Assembly: GCA_944381375.1 (NCBI GenBank)
Contig: CALWKX010000014.1
Coordinates: 124,001-188,000, forward strand
Direction of reading: 5' to 3'
DNA from: an uncultured Lachnospiraceae bacterium
GTDB taxonomy: Bacteria > Bacillota > Clostridia > Eubacteriales > Anaerofustaceae
DNA length: 64,000 bases
The translations under genes were made by a program, and so were the position numbers. Positions 1 through 7,688 of the stretch are shown one piece after another. The notes under the pieces are model-generated. The model was not told the DNA's origin. It saw only the letters and a list, made by a program, of their open reading frames with translations, and made no database searches. Position 1 is the first letter of the stretch; the number at the start of each line of letters is the position of its first letter.

Positions 1-1659
1 GCCGCTTATCGTATCATTCATATGATCTATTGTATAAACAGAGCTTGTCAGCGTATCCGTGCCGGTAGGCGATTCGTATTCTCCGTTAAATATAATGTCA
101 ATATCGCTTTTTAGTACATATGCTGTGGAAATATCGAAATTATAATCCCACATGTATAAAGCGCGTTTATCCTCGTTTACCGGCATTTCGGATTGTATTA
201 AATAGAAATCTCCGCTTTCTCCTAAGATTACGACAGGCATGCCTACAGGTTCGTTGCTCACAACGCCGGACGACCTGTTAGGATCTCTTGATGAGTATTT
301 ATAATACGCCCATGAAGACGTTGAAGGTTCGGAGTAAGCATATGTAACTTTGTTTGTTACGCCTATGGTATATAGGCCATAATCTTTGAATCCCAAATAC
401 TTATCTATTTCATATGCCATTGCAGCAACTTTTTCTCCATGAAAAGGATCTGAAGCATACTTTACATTTATACCGGTTGCTTTGTTTCCGGGGCTGGATC
501 CGAAATATCTGGAATCTCCGGAATATCCTGTTATATAACCTGCAGGCTTATCAGGCACATCGTAATAAGCTGTCCCTTTAGATGAATCAATATAAGCGTA
601 GGCGTCCATATAATACCGGTTCATATACCATTTTGCATGTTGTATTATTCCGTTTTGCGCTCCGGTGTATTCTTCAGCTTGCGAAGGGTCGTAGTCGAAA
701 GCGCCGACGCCGAAAAAGTTATAGTTTTCTATTGCAAAATCGCTTTTTCCGTAAGAAGATTCATGATTTGCGAAAGCAATTTCCATAAGAGCATTGACGC
801 CGTATGTATCCTGTGCCTCCAGAAATGTTGAACCCAGACCAAGATATGCGCATGTGCGGCTTGTCCAATATGTAGAATTTTTATAAGCGAGAAAACTATT
901 GAGTTCGCTTGCCGTATATGTTGTTTGAGTTCTGTAAGATAAATTTTTATAATATATGCAATGAGTGCCTATCGGATTTACTCCGTTTGTCGCATCATAT
1001 GGATCGGTATAATATGTATAACCGTCGGTTGAATAATATCTTACTCCCGTATTCATAAAATCAGGAGCTTTATCTATAATAATTGAACTGAATTCGGTAG
1101 TATTGCTGCTTGAATAGTAGTAGCTTATATAGTGAACGAGATCGCCGCTTGAATTTCTGGTATAATAATCGAATTCGTAACGGTTTGAATTTGCAAGCCC
1201 GTATACGTGATTTGCAGGTATCAAAAGAAGCTGGCTGACTGAACATGTGCCCGTGTAACCGGATATGGTGATGGTGGCCGTAAGATTTGCGTCGGTGCCG
1301 TTGTAGTAAGCCACTAAATTATTTTGACAATAAGCCTGCGTTCCTCCCGGGAATGTTGATGTGAAAATCAATGTGGAAGAAGTAGATCTGGTTATAGCCA
1401 TCCCTTGTTTCATGGCGACAACCTTACCGCTTGCATCATATATGACTAAGGATTTATCACTCATACCCGTAAAGGCCCTGTAGGCGCTGTTGTAGTCGGA
1501 ATAAGTGCTCAAATCAGTATAAGTCATATCGGTGTTCGCTTGAGCAATAGTGTAGGCAGCCGCTGAGACTTTGTTTTGAGGGAAAATAGCGCTTATAATG
1601 CATATTGCGCAGGCAAGAGTAAAAGATATGATTTTCTTTGTCAGTTTTTTATGCTTCAT
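1..1659 (-). CDS. Secreted GH73-type glucosaminidase (partial, C-terminus outside window)
   Basis: At least 553 codons read without a stop from an ATG at 1659; the 3' end lies beyond base 1. The N-terminus is a Sec signal peptide (lysines, then a hydrophobic stretch, then a VSAA-A type cleavage site). The middle carries the glucosaminidase motif ANHESSYGKSDFA followed by NYNFFGVGAFD, which matches the GH73 pattern of a catalytic Glu followed by an N(L/F)FG block; such enzymes cut N-acetylglucosaminyl bonds in peptidoglycan. The last part in the window (LYMWDYNFDISTAYVLKSDI) could be an SH3-like wall-binding segment. Likely acts outside the cell in wall turnover or daughter-cell separation. 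The Shine-Dalgarno is weak (AGG 12 nt upstream). No neighbour shares its strand, so it looks monocistronic. Confidence 0.8.
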   Translation of the reverse strand, partial: MKHKKLTKKIISFTLACAICIISAIFPQNKVSAAAYTIAQANTDMTYTDLSTYSDYNSAYRAFTGMSDKSLVIYDASGKVVAMKQGMAITRSTSSTLIFTSTFPGGTQAYCQNNLVAYYNGTDANLTATITISGYTGTCSVSQLLLIPANHVYGLANSNRYEFDYYTRNSSGDLVHYISYYYSSSNTTEFSSIIIDKAPDFMNTGVRYYSTDGYTYYTDPYDATNGVNPIGTHCIYYKNLSYRTQTTYTASELNSFLAYKNSTYWTSRTCAYLGLGSTFLEAQDTYGVNALMEIAFANHESSYGKSDFAIENYNFFGVGAFDYDPSQAEEYTGAQNGIIQHAKWYMNRYYMDAYAYIDSSKGTAYYDVPDKPAGYITGYSGDSRYFGSSPGNKATGINVKYASDPFHGEKVAAMAYEIDKYLGFKDYGLYTIGVTNKVTYAYSEPSTSSWAYYKYSSRDPNRSSGVVSNEPVGMPVVILGESGDFYLIQSEMPVNEDKRALYMWDYNFDISTAYVLKSDIDIIFNGEYESPTGTDTLTSSVYTIDHMNDTISG

Positions 1660-1702
1660 ACCATTAAAACCTATAATAATACCCAACTGCTTAATTCGTA
1701 TT

Positions 1703-1730
1703 ATTATACTATAATTCTTCAATAAAACAA
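1703..1730 (-). promoter_or_regulatory. Sigma-A-type promoter of the glucosaminidase gene
   Basis: On the minus strand TTGTTT (1730-1725) is followed after 16 nt by a perfect TATAAT (1708-1703). It lies 44 nt before the start codon at 1659. Confidence 0.5.
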
Positions 1731-1794
1731 AATATTTTACGTTTTAAGTATAATTTCGTATAATAAATATTAATTATCAGCAATGTAAAAGCGC

Positions 1795-1824
1795 TTGTAT
1801 ATAAACGGCGCTTTAAAGTATAAT
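1795..1824 (+). promoter_or_regulatory. Sigma-A-type promoter of nfo
   Basis: TTGTAT (1795-1800), 18 nt spacer, TATAAT (1819-1824). An inverted repeat AAAGCGC/GCGCTTT (about 1788-1815) overlaps the -35 box and spacer and could be an operator or the end of an upstream hairpin; which is not decidable from sequence. Confidence 0.55.
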
Positions 1825-1856
1825 AACTAATCAGAATGAAAGGAAAATTACACAAT

Positions 1857-2690
1857 ATGTTGACAATAGGAGCTCATTTATCAATATCGCAGGGTTATGC
1901 AAAAGCGGCTGAGCAGGCTGTAAGCATAGGGGCTAACTCATTTCAGTTTTTTACAAGAAATCCGAGAGGCGGCAGTGCAAGAGCCTTCGATGAAGCGGAT
2001 GTTAATAATCTTAGCAGAATAATTTCCGAGAATGAATTTGGCGAACTTTTAGCTCATGCACCATATACGATAAACATGGCGAGCGATGATGAAAGAGTAC
2101 GAACCGGAGCCGAAGAACTTCTTGCAGGTGATTTATCCCTTATGAATAAACTTCCTTGCCGTCTGTATAATGTACATCCGGGCAGCCGCAAAACCGCCGG
2201 CGTAGAGGAAGGAGTTAAAAGAGTAGCGGATATAATAAATAAAGTTCTAAAGCCTGAACATGATTGTTTCTTTCTTCTTGAAACAATGAGCGGCAAAGGC
2301 AGTGAGCTCGGGGTGACATTTGAAGAAATTCAAATGATAATCGAACGTATTGATCTTAAGGATAAAATAGGCGTATGCATGGATACCTGTCATTTGTTTT
2401 CGGCGGGTTATGATATAGTTAATGATATTGACGGCGTAATGACTTCGTTTGATAAAATTATAGGTATCAGTAAACTTAAAGCTGTTCATATAAATGATTC
2501 GATGAACCCTTTTAATTCGCGCAAAGACAGGCACGAAAAATTAGGAAAAGGTTTGATTGGCATTGACGCAATAGTGAATTTTATTAATCACCCTGCAATA
2601 TGTTCTCTGCCAATGCTTTTGGAAACTCCTAATGATATTAAAGGCTATGAAGAAGAAATATCTGTTATAAAAAGTTTATACAGGCATTAA
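1857..2690 (+). CDS. nfo: Deoxyribonuclease IV (AP endonuclease, Nfo family)
   Basis: 277 residues, the usual size for this TIM-barrel, zinc-dependent family, which cuts 5' of abasic sites in base-excision repair. Typical blocks are visible: IGAHLSIS at the N-terminus, FFTRNPRGG, the NVHPGS strand, LLETMSGKG with a metal-binding Glu, CMDTCHLFSAGYD with Asp and His ligands, HINDSMNPFNSRKDRHEKLGKG, and LLETP near the end. I chose ATG 1857 because the family starts ML-IGAH and AAAGGA lies 12 nt upstream; an ATG at 1836 would place the Shine-Dalgarno inside the gene. It has its own promoter and stands alone on this strand before the lipoprotein gene. Confidence 0.93.
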   Translation: MLTIGAHLSISQGYAKAAEQAVSIGANSFQFFTRNPRGGSARAFDEADVNNLSRIISENEFGELLAHAPYTINMASDDERVRTGAEELLAGDLSLMNKLPCRLYNVHPGSRKTAGVEEGVKRVADIINKVLKPEHDCFFLLETMSGKGSELGVTFEEIQMIIERIDLKDKIGVCMDTCHLFSAGYDIVNDIDGVMTSFDKIIGISKLKAVHINDSMNPFNSRKDRHEKLGKGLIGIDAIVNFINHPAICSLPMLLETPNDIKGYEEEISVIKSLYRH

Positions 2691-2725
2691 ATTTACTTTT
2701 TTCAAAAAGCATATAAATTTTATAC

Positions 2726-2754
2726 TTGTGCAAGACTTACATAAGTGATAAAAT
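2726..2754 (+). promoter_or_regulatory. Promoter of lipoprotein gene, 12 nt from its start codon
   Basis: TTGTGC (2726-2731), 17 nt spacer, TAAAAT (2749-2754). Predicted transcription start is about 2761, giving a leader of only about 6 nt before ATG 2767, with no Shine-Dalgarno. Confidence 0.5.
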
Positions 2755-2766
2755 ATAAAAATCTTA

Positions 2767-3345
2767 ATGAAAGATAAAAAAAGAAAACAACGGTTATTTA
2801 TCATTTGCATATTATGTCTGACGATTTTGTCAGGATGCGTTCCTAAGGCGACTTATACCAGTGAAAATTTAAAGCTGGCCTTCGTTTATCCTTCGGGATA
2901 TGCTGTAAGTGAAGATGAATCTTCATTGACTTTTAATTTGTCTGAGAAGGTGAAAGTCGCTGTTTTTTCACATGATGTAAGCGCTGCGGCCGATGAACGA
3001 TATTTGCAAATATACAGCAGGGAAGAATTAGGTCTCAACAGCGGTGCATTTGAAACGAATTACAATAATACTTTATTCGTATCTCAAATGTTCGAATATA
3101 TACTTTCCGGCGCCAGCGCAGAATACAGCGTATACGGCGTAAATAAGGATAAATTCGGCAGTTATGATGCATGGTGCGCAAGGTTTGTCTCCTCTGATAG
3201 TCAAATAAACGGATATTTGTATTTATGCGTGGAAAATCTGAGATGCTATATTATTGTTATTTATGTTAAAGATGCTGACATACATACGGATGACAAAATA
3301 ATAAATAATTTTATAGAGAGTTTTTCGATTCTGAAAGGAAGTTGA
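2767..3345 (+). CDS. Predicted lipoprotein of unknown function
   Basis: 192 residues. A lysine/arginine-rich N-terminus, a hydrophobic core and the lipobox LSGC (Cys23) mark a lipoprotein anchored in the outer leaflet of the cell membrane. The mature part (LKLAFVYPSGYAVSEDESSL...) resembles the general style of small beta-sandwich lipoproteins, but I do not recognise a family. An in-frame TAA sits just upstream, so ATG 2767 is the earliest possible start, yet there is no ribosome-binding site and the -10 box is 12 nt away. The stop is 3 nt before the DUF1015 gene, so the two are probably cotranscribed. Confidence 0.75.
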   Translation: MKDKKRKQRLFIICILCLTILSGCVPKATYTSENLKLAFVYPSGYAVSEDESSLTFNLSEKVKVAVFSHDVSAAADERYLQIYSREELGLNSGAFETNYNNTLFVSQMFEYILSGASAEYSVYGVNKDKFGSYDAWCARFVSSDSQINGYLYLCVENLRCYIIVIYVKDADIHTDDKIINNFIESFSILKGS

Positions 3346-3348
3346 TAT

Positions 3349-4584
3349 ATGGTTGTATTTAAACCCTTTAACGGTTTGAGGCCTAAAAAAGAATATGCTT
3401 TTGAAGTTTGCTGTCTGCCTTATGACGTGATGAACAGGGAAGAGGCATTGGAAATGTCTAAGGGTAAACCAAATTCATTTCTGCACGTTATAAGAAGCGA
3501 AATAGATCTTGATCAAAAAATAAATCCGTATGATGAATGTGTTTATCAGAAAGCTTCTGAAAATTTGAATTCGCTTATTGACAGAAAAATTCTTAATCGC
3601 GACGAAGAGCCGCATTTTTATGTTTATTCGCAAATAATGGACGGTCGCGAACAAACTGGAATTATAGGCTTAAACAGCATAGATGATTACGAAAACAACA
3701 AAATCAAAAAGCACGAACATACGCTGCCAAAAAAAGAACAGGATCGGATTAATAATTTTATATATTGTAAAGCGCATACAGAGCCTATTATGCTTATTCA
3801 TAAGCGCTGTGAAGCAATAAATGCAGTAATTGCAAAAATAAAGCAAAACCCTGCAGAATATGATTTTACCGACGAGCAGGGCGTAAGGCAAATGCTGTGG
3901 GTTGTGGGCGGCGATGATTGTGCGGCTATAGAGAGTGCGTTTGCCGGTATGGACTGCGTTTATATAGCGGACGGTCATCATCGTGCGGCTTCATCATACA
4001 GAAGCGGACTTATTATGAGAGAAAAAACTCCCGGCTGCAAAGGGACTGAAGAGTTTAATTACATAATGTCTGCTATTATATCGGAAGACGATCTATACGT
4101 TATGGACTACAACAGGCTTGTGACAGATCTGGGAAGTTACAGCGTAAGCGGTTTTATCGAAGCGTTACGCGAAGATTTCGAAATAACTGAAAAAAATCAA
4201 ATGTACATTGCTGACAAAAAGCACGTATTCAGCATGTACGCGGAAGGCAGGTGGTACGCTATCGAGGCAAAGTCCGGCTCATTTGATGAGAATGATCCGA
4301 TCAAAAGTCTCGACGCTTCAATCCTTCAGGCGAATGTGTTTGATAAACTGCTTTCTATAAAAGATCCGCGTACTTCAGACAGACTCCAATTTATCGGCGG
4401 AATACGCGGGTATGAGGAACTAAAACAAGCAGTTGATTCAAACCGCGCCAAAGCAGCATTCGGCGTTTACCCCGTTTCGATAAACGATTTAATAAATGTG
4501 GCGGACAAAGGATTAATAATGCCGCCTAAATCAACATGGTTCGAACCTAAATTACGGAGCGGACTGATTGTTCATCAATTTTGA
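3349..4584 (+). CDS. DUF1015 family protein, neighbour of a SerC-like aminotransferase
   Basis: 411 residues, full length for DUF1015, a soluble family of unknown biochemical function. The start MVVFKPFNGLRPKK.. and LPYDVM near residue 25, NSFLHVIR, and the signature ADGHHR (residues 207-212) are family hallmarks. The ADGHHR block resembles the G-x-R/H-R-type motif of ParB/sulfiredoxin-fold enzymes, some of which phosphorylate or hydrolyse small substrates; that similarity is my inference. The gene is 3 nt after the lipoprotein gene and 16 nt before a class V aminotransferase, and DUF1015 genes are often seen beside serC/serA in Clostridia and Thermotogae, which points to serine metabolism. 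No catalytic activity is shown by the sequence alone. Confidence 0.85.
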   Translation: MVVFKPFNGLRPKKEYAFEVCCLPYDVMNREEALEMSKGKPNSFLHVIRSEIDLDQKINPYDECVYQKASENLNSLIDRKILNRDEEPHFYVYSQIMDGREQTGIIGLNSIDDYENNKIKKHEHTLPKKEQDRINNFIYCKAHTEPIMLIHKRCEAINAVIAKIKQNPAEYDFTDEQGVRQMLWVVGGDDCAAIESAFAGMDCVYIADGHHRAASSYRSGLIMREKTPGCKGTEEFNYIMSAIISEDDLYVMDYNRLVTDLGSYSVSGFIEALREDFEITEKNQMYIADKKHVFSMYAEGRWYAIEAKSGSFDENDPIKSLDASILQANVFDKLLSIKDPRTSDRLQFIGGIRGYEELKQAVDSNRAKAAFGVYPVSINDLINVADKGLIMPPKSTWFEPKLRSGLIVHQF

Positions 4585-4600
4585 GGAGGAATTAAATTAT

Positions 4601-5671
4601 ATGCATAAAAAATTATTTATACCGGGTCCTATAGAGACAAGAAAAGAAGTTTTGGAAAAAATGGCTACTCCTATGATTGGCCACAGAACGAAAGAAGCAA
4701 GCGCTTTGCAAAGAGGAATCAGCGATAAATTAAGAAAGCTGTTTTATACGAAAAATGAAATATTGCTTTCCACCTCTTCCGGAAGCGGTTTGATGGAGGG
4801 TGCGATAAGGTGCGCTACAAAGAAAAGAGCCGCCGTATTTTCTGTAGGTTCATTCGGAAAAAGATGGTATGAAATGGCCGTTGCAAACAATGTTCCTGCT
4901 GATATATTTGCAGAAGAAGACGGATTTCATACAGATCCGAAAAAAGTAGACGAAGTGCTCAGTACGGGGAAATATGACTGCGTGACCGTAACGCATAATG
5001 AGACGTCCTCCGGCCTTACGAACAGATGTGATGAGATAGGAGAGGTAATAAAAAAATATCCCGATGTAGTTTGGTGCGTAGATGCAGTGAGCAGCGCCGG
5101 CGGAATGAAAATAGAAGTTGACAAATGGGGTATTGACGTTTGCGTAACCTCCACGCAGAAATGCTTGGGGCTTCCTCCAGGACTTGCCGTTTGCACATTT
5201 TCCGATAAGGCTTTGCAAAGGGCAAAGCAGATAGAAAACCGCGGTTTTTATTTGGATCTTTTGAAATTATACAATGTAATTCAAAAGAAAGATTATCAGT
5301 ATCCTTCCACACCAAGTCTTCCGCATATGTTCGCTTTGGATTATCAGCTTGACTGCATATTAGAAGAAGGACTCGAAAACCGCTTTGCACGTCACAAGGA
5401 AATGGCCGATTACGTGCGTGCGTGGGCAAAGGAATATTTCGCGCTTTTCCCTGAGGAGGATTACGCCTCTGATACGCTTACATGCGTGAAGAACACTCGT
5501 GACATTGATGTTGCGGCGCTGAGAAAAGCTCTCAATGAGCGCGGGCTTGAAATATCCAACGGTTACGGTGATCTTAAGGGCAAGACTTTCCGTATCGCTC
5601 ATATGGCTGATCTTAATATGTCCGATATTAAAGATTTGCTTGAGCAGATAAACGATATATTGAAGTTCTGA
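4601..5671 (+). CDS. serC: Class V aminotransferase, probable phosphoserine aminotransferase
   Basis: 356 residues. A PLP-dependent fold type I enzyme of the alanine-glyoxylate/phosphoserine branch: MHKKLFIPGPIETRKEVLEKM, IGHRTKEAS, SSGSGLMEGAIR for phosphate binding, NETSSGLTN, VDAVSSAGG and the Schiff-base lysine in TSTQKCLGLPPG (Lys187). It should convert 3-phosphohydroxypyruvate and glutamate to phosphoserine, feeding serine synthesis together with the dehydrogenase at 52879; alanine-glyoxylate or serine-glyoxylate activity cannot be excluded. Start ATG 4601 follows GAGGAGGA at 4583-4590; an upstream ATG at 4568 lies inside DUF1015 and lacks a site. Cotranscribed with DUF1015 and ended by a strong terminator. 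Confidence 0.82.
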   Translation: MHKKLFIPGPIETRKEVLEKMATPMIGHRTKEASALQRGISDKLRKLFYTKNEILLSTSSGSGLMEGAIRCATKKRAAVFSVGSFGKRWYEMAVANNVPADIFAEEDGFHTDPKKVDEVLSTGKYDCVTVTHNETSSGLTNRCDEIGEVIKKYPDVVWCVDAVSSAGGMKIEVDKWGIDVCVTSTQKCLGLPPGLAVCTFSDKALQRAKQIENRGFYLDLLKLYNVIQKKDYQYPSTPSLPHMFALDYQLDCILEEGLENRFARHKEMADYVRAWAKEYFALFPEEDYASDTLTCVKNTRDIDVAALRKALNERGLEISNGYGDLKGKTFRIAHMADLNMSDIKDLLEQINDILKF

Positions 5672-5703
5672 ATTAATACGGATATAGTAATTTTATAATA
5701 ATG

Positions 5704-5749
5704 AAAGACAGCAATGAACAGTTTTGTTTCAAAGCTGTCTTTTATTATT
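5704..5749 (+). terminator. Terminator of the DUF1015-aminotransferase operon
   Basis: AAAGACAGC (5704-5712) pairs with GCTGTCTTT (5734-5742), followed by a T-rich tail. Confidence 0.75.
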
Positions 5750-5767
5750 GATTATGGAGGGGATTTT

Positions 5768-5798
5768 ATAATAAATGAGCCGCCTGTAACAGACGGCT
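5768..5798 (-). terminator. Terminator of tRNA-Gln
   Basis: On the minus strand AGCCGTC (5798-5792) pairs with GGCGGCT (5784-5778), one G-U pair, 7-nt loop, followed by a U-rich stretch. Confidence 0.65.
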
Positions 5799-5808
5799 TA
5801 TCATTCAA

Positions 5809-5884
5809 TGGCAGGGGTAGAAGGATTCGAACCTACGAAGTGACGGAGTCAGAGTCCGTTGCCTTACCGCTTGGCGATACCCCT
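5809..5884 (-). tRNA. tRNA-Gln (anticodon CUG), CCA encoded
   Basis: 76 nt on the minus strand. The acceptor stem AGGGGTA/TACCCCT (5884-5878 with 5819-5813), a G discriminator and encoded CCA are clear. The anticodon arm ACGGA-loop-TCCGT has loop CTCTGAC, giving anticodon CUG. D arm (CGCCAAGCGGTAAGGC) and T arm (GGTTCGAATCC) fit tRNA-Gln. It has its own promoter and terminator. Confidence 0.95.
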
Positions 5885-5947
5885 GTATAAAGTTGTTTGC
5901 GTATGCTTAACTTATATCGCACGATATCTAATGCAGAAAACTATTTT

Positions 5948-5976
5948 ATTCTATCATGCAAGTCATTAAATTGCAA
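5948..5976 (-). promoter_or_regulatory. Promoter of tRNA-Gln
   Basis: Minus strand TTGCAA (5976-5971), 17 nt spacer, TAGAAT (5953-5948). A perfect inverted repeat ATATCG-CA-CGATAT (5914-5927) lies between it and the tRNA. Confidence 0.55.
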
Positions 5977-6212
5977 GTTATTCATATAAAAAATTCTTTC
6001 AAATGGAATCGTACAAATTAGGCACCATTTTTGTTTGGTAATTGATGACTTTTTTCGGCAAAAGCGCATAGAAAAGTATGCTTATGCTTAAAGCACTTTA
6101 TCCGCCTGAAATCGCATATTTTCGTCTGCATTATAAATTCTTCGTCGTCATAAGCGTATTGATAGACAGTGCCGTTTGCAAAGCGAAAATTTGATAATGA
6201 ATTCAAAATTTT
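5977..6212. other. Spacer between two tRNA genes, nothing supported
   Basis: About 235 bases between the tRNA-Gln promoter and the tRNA-Arg terminator. The only reading frame (minus, 6236-6018) would start inside the terminator hairpin without a ribosome-binding site and resembles nothing I know. Confidence 0.5.
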
Positions 6213-6248
6213 GATAATAATAAAAGCCCCTATCAATTACAAGGGCTT
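6213..6248 (-). terminator. Terminator of tRNA-Arg
   Basis: Minus strand AAGCCC (6248-6243) pairs with GGGCTT (6229-6224), followed by TTATTATTAT. Confidence 0.6.
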
Positions 6249-6319
6249 AGGCGTAAAACTTTGAAGCATTGCAGTGTTTACATATGTAATTAACAAGCTT
6301 TTCAGCATTGATAAAATCA

Positions 6320-6396
6320 TGGCGCGCCTGAAGGGATTCGAACCCCTAATCCCGCGGTCCGTAGCCGCGTGCCTTGATCCATTGGGCCACAGGCGC
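6320..6396 (-). tRNA. tRNA-Arg (anticodon ACG), CCA encoded
   Basis: 77 nt on the minus strand. Acceptor GCGCCTG pairs with CAGGCGC, discriminator G, encoded CCA. The anticodon stem CGCGG/CCGCG encloses CTACGGA, giving anticodon ACG (read as ICG after editing). T arm GGGGTTCGAATCCC is standard. Confidence 0.96.
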
Positions 6397-6423
6397 ATAT
6401 AAATATTACTAAAGTGCTAGATC

Positions 6424-6451
6424 ATTATAGCATGCTCCTGTAAAAATTCAA
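6424..6451 (-). promoter_or_regulatory. Promoter of tRNA-Arg
   Basis: Minus strand TTGAAT (6451-6446), 16 nt spacer, TATAAT (6429-6424), about 27 nt before the mature tRNA. Confidence 0.65.
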
Positions 6452-6468
6452 TATAAAAATAAATATTT

Positions 6469-7155
6469 TTAAGGATCGATATCAAAAAACTCGCATATAC
6501 CAGTATAAATGGCGGTTGCTACTTTTAATTGATAATCTTTTGAAAGCAGCAGTTGTTCATCATATTGATTAGAAAGAAATCCACATTCTACAAGCGCTGA
6601 AGGCATAGGGTTATCCTTTAAAATTTTTAAATCGTTGTCTATTAACAGTATCCTGTCATTTTGTTCGCCTATCTTTATCATTTGTTGTTGAATAAGTTTT
6701 GCTATGATTTCATTTTCCTCAATGCAGTCGCTGTAAAATACCTGCGCTCCTCTGACCCTTGAATCTGTGTATGAATTTTGATGAATACTTATTACCATCG
6801 AGGCGTTTGAATTAATAATTATATTTTTACGCTCATTCATATCTGCTGTTTTATCCCATGAGGTAGCGCCCTGCGGGTATAATCCATCATCTGTATCGCG
6901 TGTCATAATAACGTTAAAACCGTTTTCGACTAAAAGTTCTTTTAAAAGCATAGCTATTTCCAGATTTATAACCGATTCGTTTTTTACATTACCGGTTTTC
7001 CCGCCGTCTTGCCCTCCGTGCCCGGGATCGATCACTATTGTAATCACATCATTATTTGTTTTGACAGTGTTTTTATTAATGCAAATATAAAAGGCATAAA
7101 TAATAAACGCTGCTGACAATGCTAATATTAAAACGATGAATATCGAACGCTTCAT
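6469..7155 (-). CDS. cwlD: N-acetylmuramoyl-L-alanine amidase, CwlD-like
   Basis: 228 residues: an uncleaved-looking N-terminal membrane anchor (residues 4-25), then one Amidase_3 domain. Zinc ligands are visible as His46 (DPGHGG), Glu60 (NVKNES) and His125 (ISIHQNSY), and the catalytic Glu190 in ALVECGFLSN. Size and single-domain anchored layout fit CwlD, which removes peptides from muramic acid so that muramic-delta-lactam can form in the spore cortex. A general amidase remains possible because no GerD/PdaA partner is adjacent. AAGGAG lies 9 nt upstream of the start. It follows the XRE gene on the same strand by about 100 nt. Confidence 0.78.
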   Translation of the reverse strand: MKRSIFIVLILALSAAFIIYAFYICINKNTVKTNNDVITIVIDPGHGGQDGGKTGNVKNESVINLEIAMLLKELLVENGFNVIMTRDTDDGLYPQGATSWDKTADMNERKNIIINSNASMVISIHQNSYTDSRVRGAQVFYSDCIEENEIIAKLIQQQMIKIGEQNDRILLIDNDLKILKDNPMPSALVECGFLSNQYDEQLLLSKDYQLKVATAIYTGICEFFDIDP

Positions 7156-7251
7156 TTTGTATTCTCCTTTTTGAATTTATATTTCTGTTTTAGAAACATT
7201 ATTCATTAATGATGCAGATATTGACAAGCGAAAGTATGATTTTGAATTATA

Positions 7252-7488
7252 TCAGCGCCTTGTAGGGATATCTGATAAACCCAAAAGATAATCCGTGCTC
7301 ACATTGTATAATTCCGAAAGTTTAATCAAGAGTCTCAGCGGCATTTCACGCTCATTGCGTTCGTACTTGGAATACAGTGATTCATCGCATTTTAATTTCA
7401 TTGCCACATAAAATTGTTTGTAGCCGTAATGAAGGCGTATTATTCTGAAACGATTATTTCTCGTCATATATATTATATTTACAAACAA
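7252..7488 (-). CDS. Small XRE-family HTH regulator
   Basis: 78 residues, almost only a Cro/C1-type helix-turn-helix: NRFRIIRLHYGYKQFYVAMKL, then LYSKYERNEREMPLRLLIKLSELYNVSTDYLLG, the typical XRE core ending in the DYLLG motif. Start is TTG at 7488, chosen because AAGGA lies 9 nt upstream; the internal ATG at 7467 has no site. Regulates unknown targets. It is divergent from the MFS transporter gene, with two direct CGTTAA repeats 12 bp apart (7528, 7540) in the shared spacer that could be operator half-sites. Confidence 0.8.
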   Translation of the reverse strand: MFVNIIYMTRNNRFRIIRLHYGYKQFYVAMKLKCDESLYSKYERNEREMPLRLLIKLSELYNVSTDYLLGLSDIPTRR

Positions 7489-7620
7489 ACCCCAAATTCC
7501 TTTTTTATTTTTTAATTTTTTTATAAACGTTAAATTATCCGTTAATTAAAACTTGCATACAATAACAGAAAAGATTTTTTTATTGGTTGATTGAGATAAT
7601 ATTGTTTTTTTAAAATAATT

Positions 7621-7648
7621 TTGTATTTAATATAAAAAGGTGTAAAAT
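7621..7648 (+). promoter_or_regulatory. Promoter of the MFS transporter gene
   Basis: TTGTAT (7621-7626), 16 nt spacer, TAAAAT (7643-7648), 41 nt before ATG 7689. Confidence 0.5.
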
Positions 7649-7688
7649 ATAAAATACGATTATATTAAATCTTAATGGAGCGATTGTA

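Noticed and set aside
6018-6236. 72-codon minus-strand frame between the tRNA genes
   Set aside because: It would start with TTG inside the tRNA-Arg terminator hairpin, has no ribosome-binding site and no recognisable sequence.
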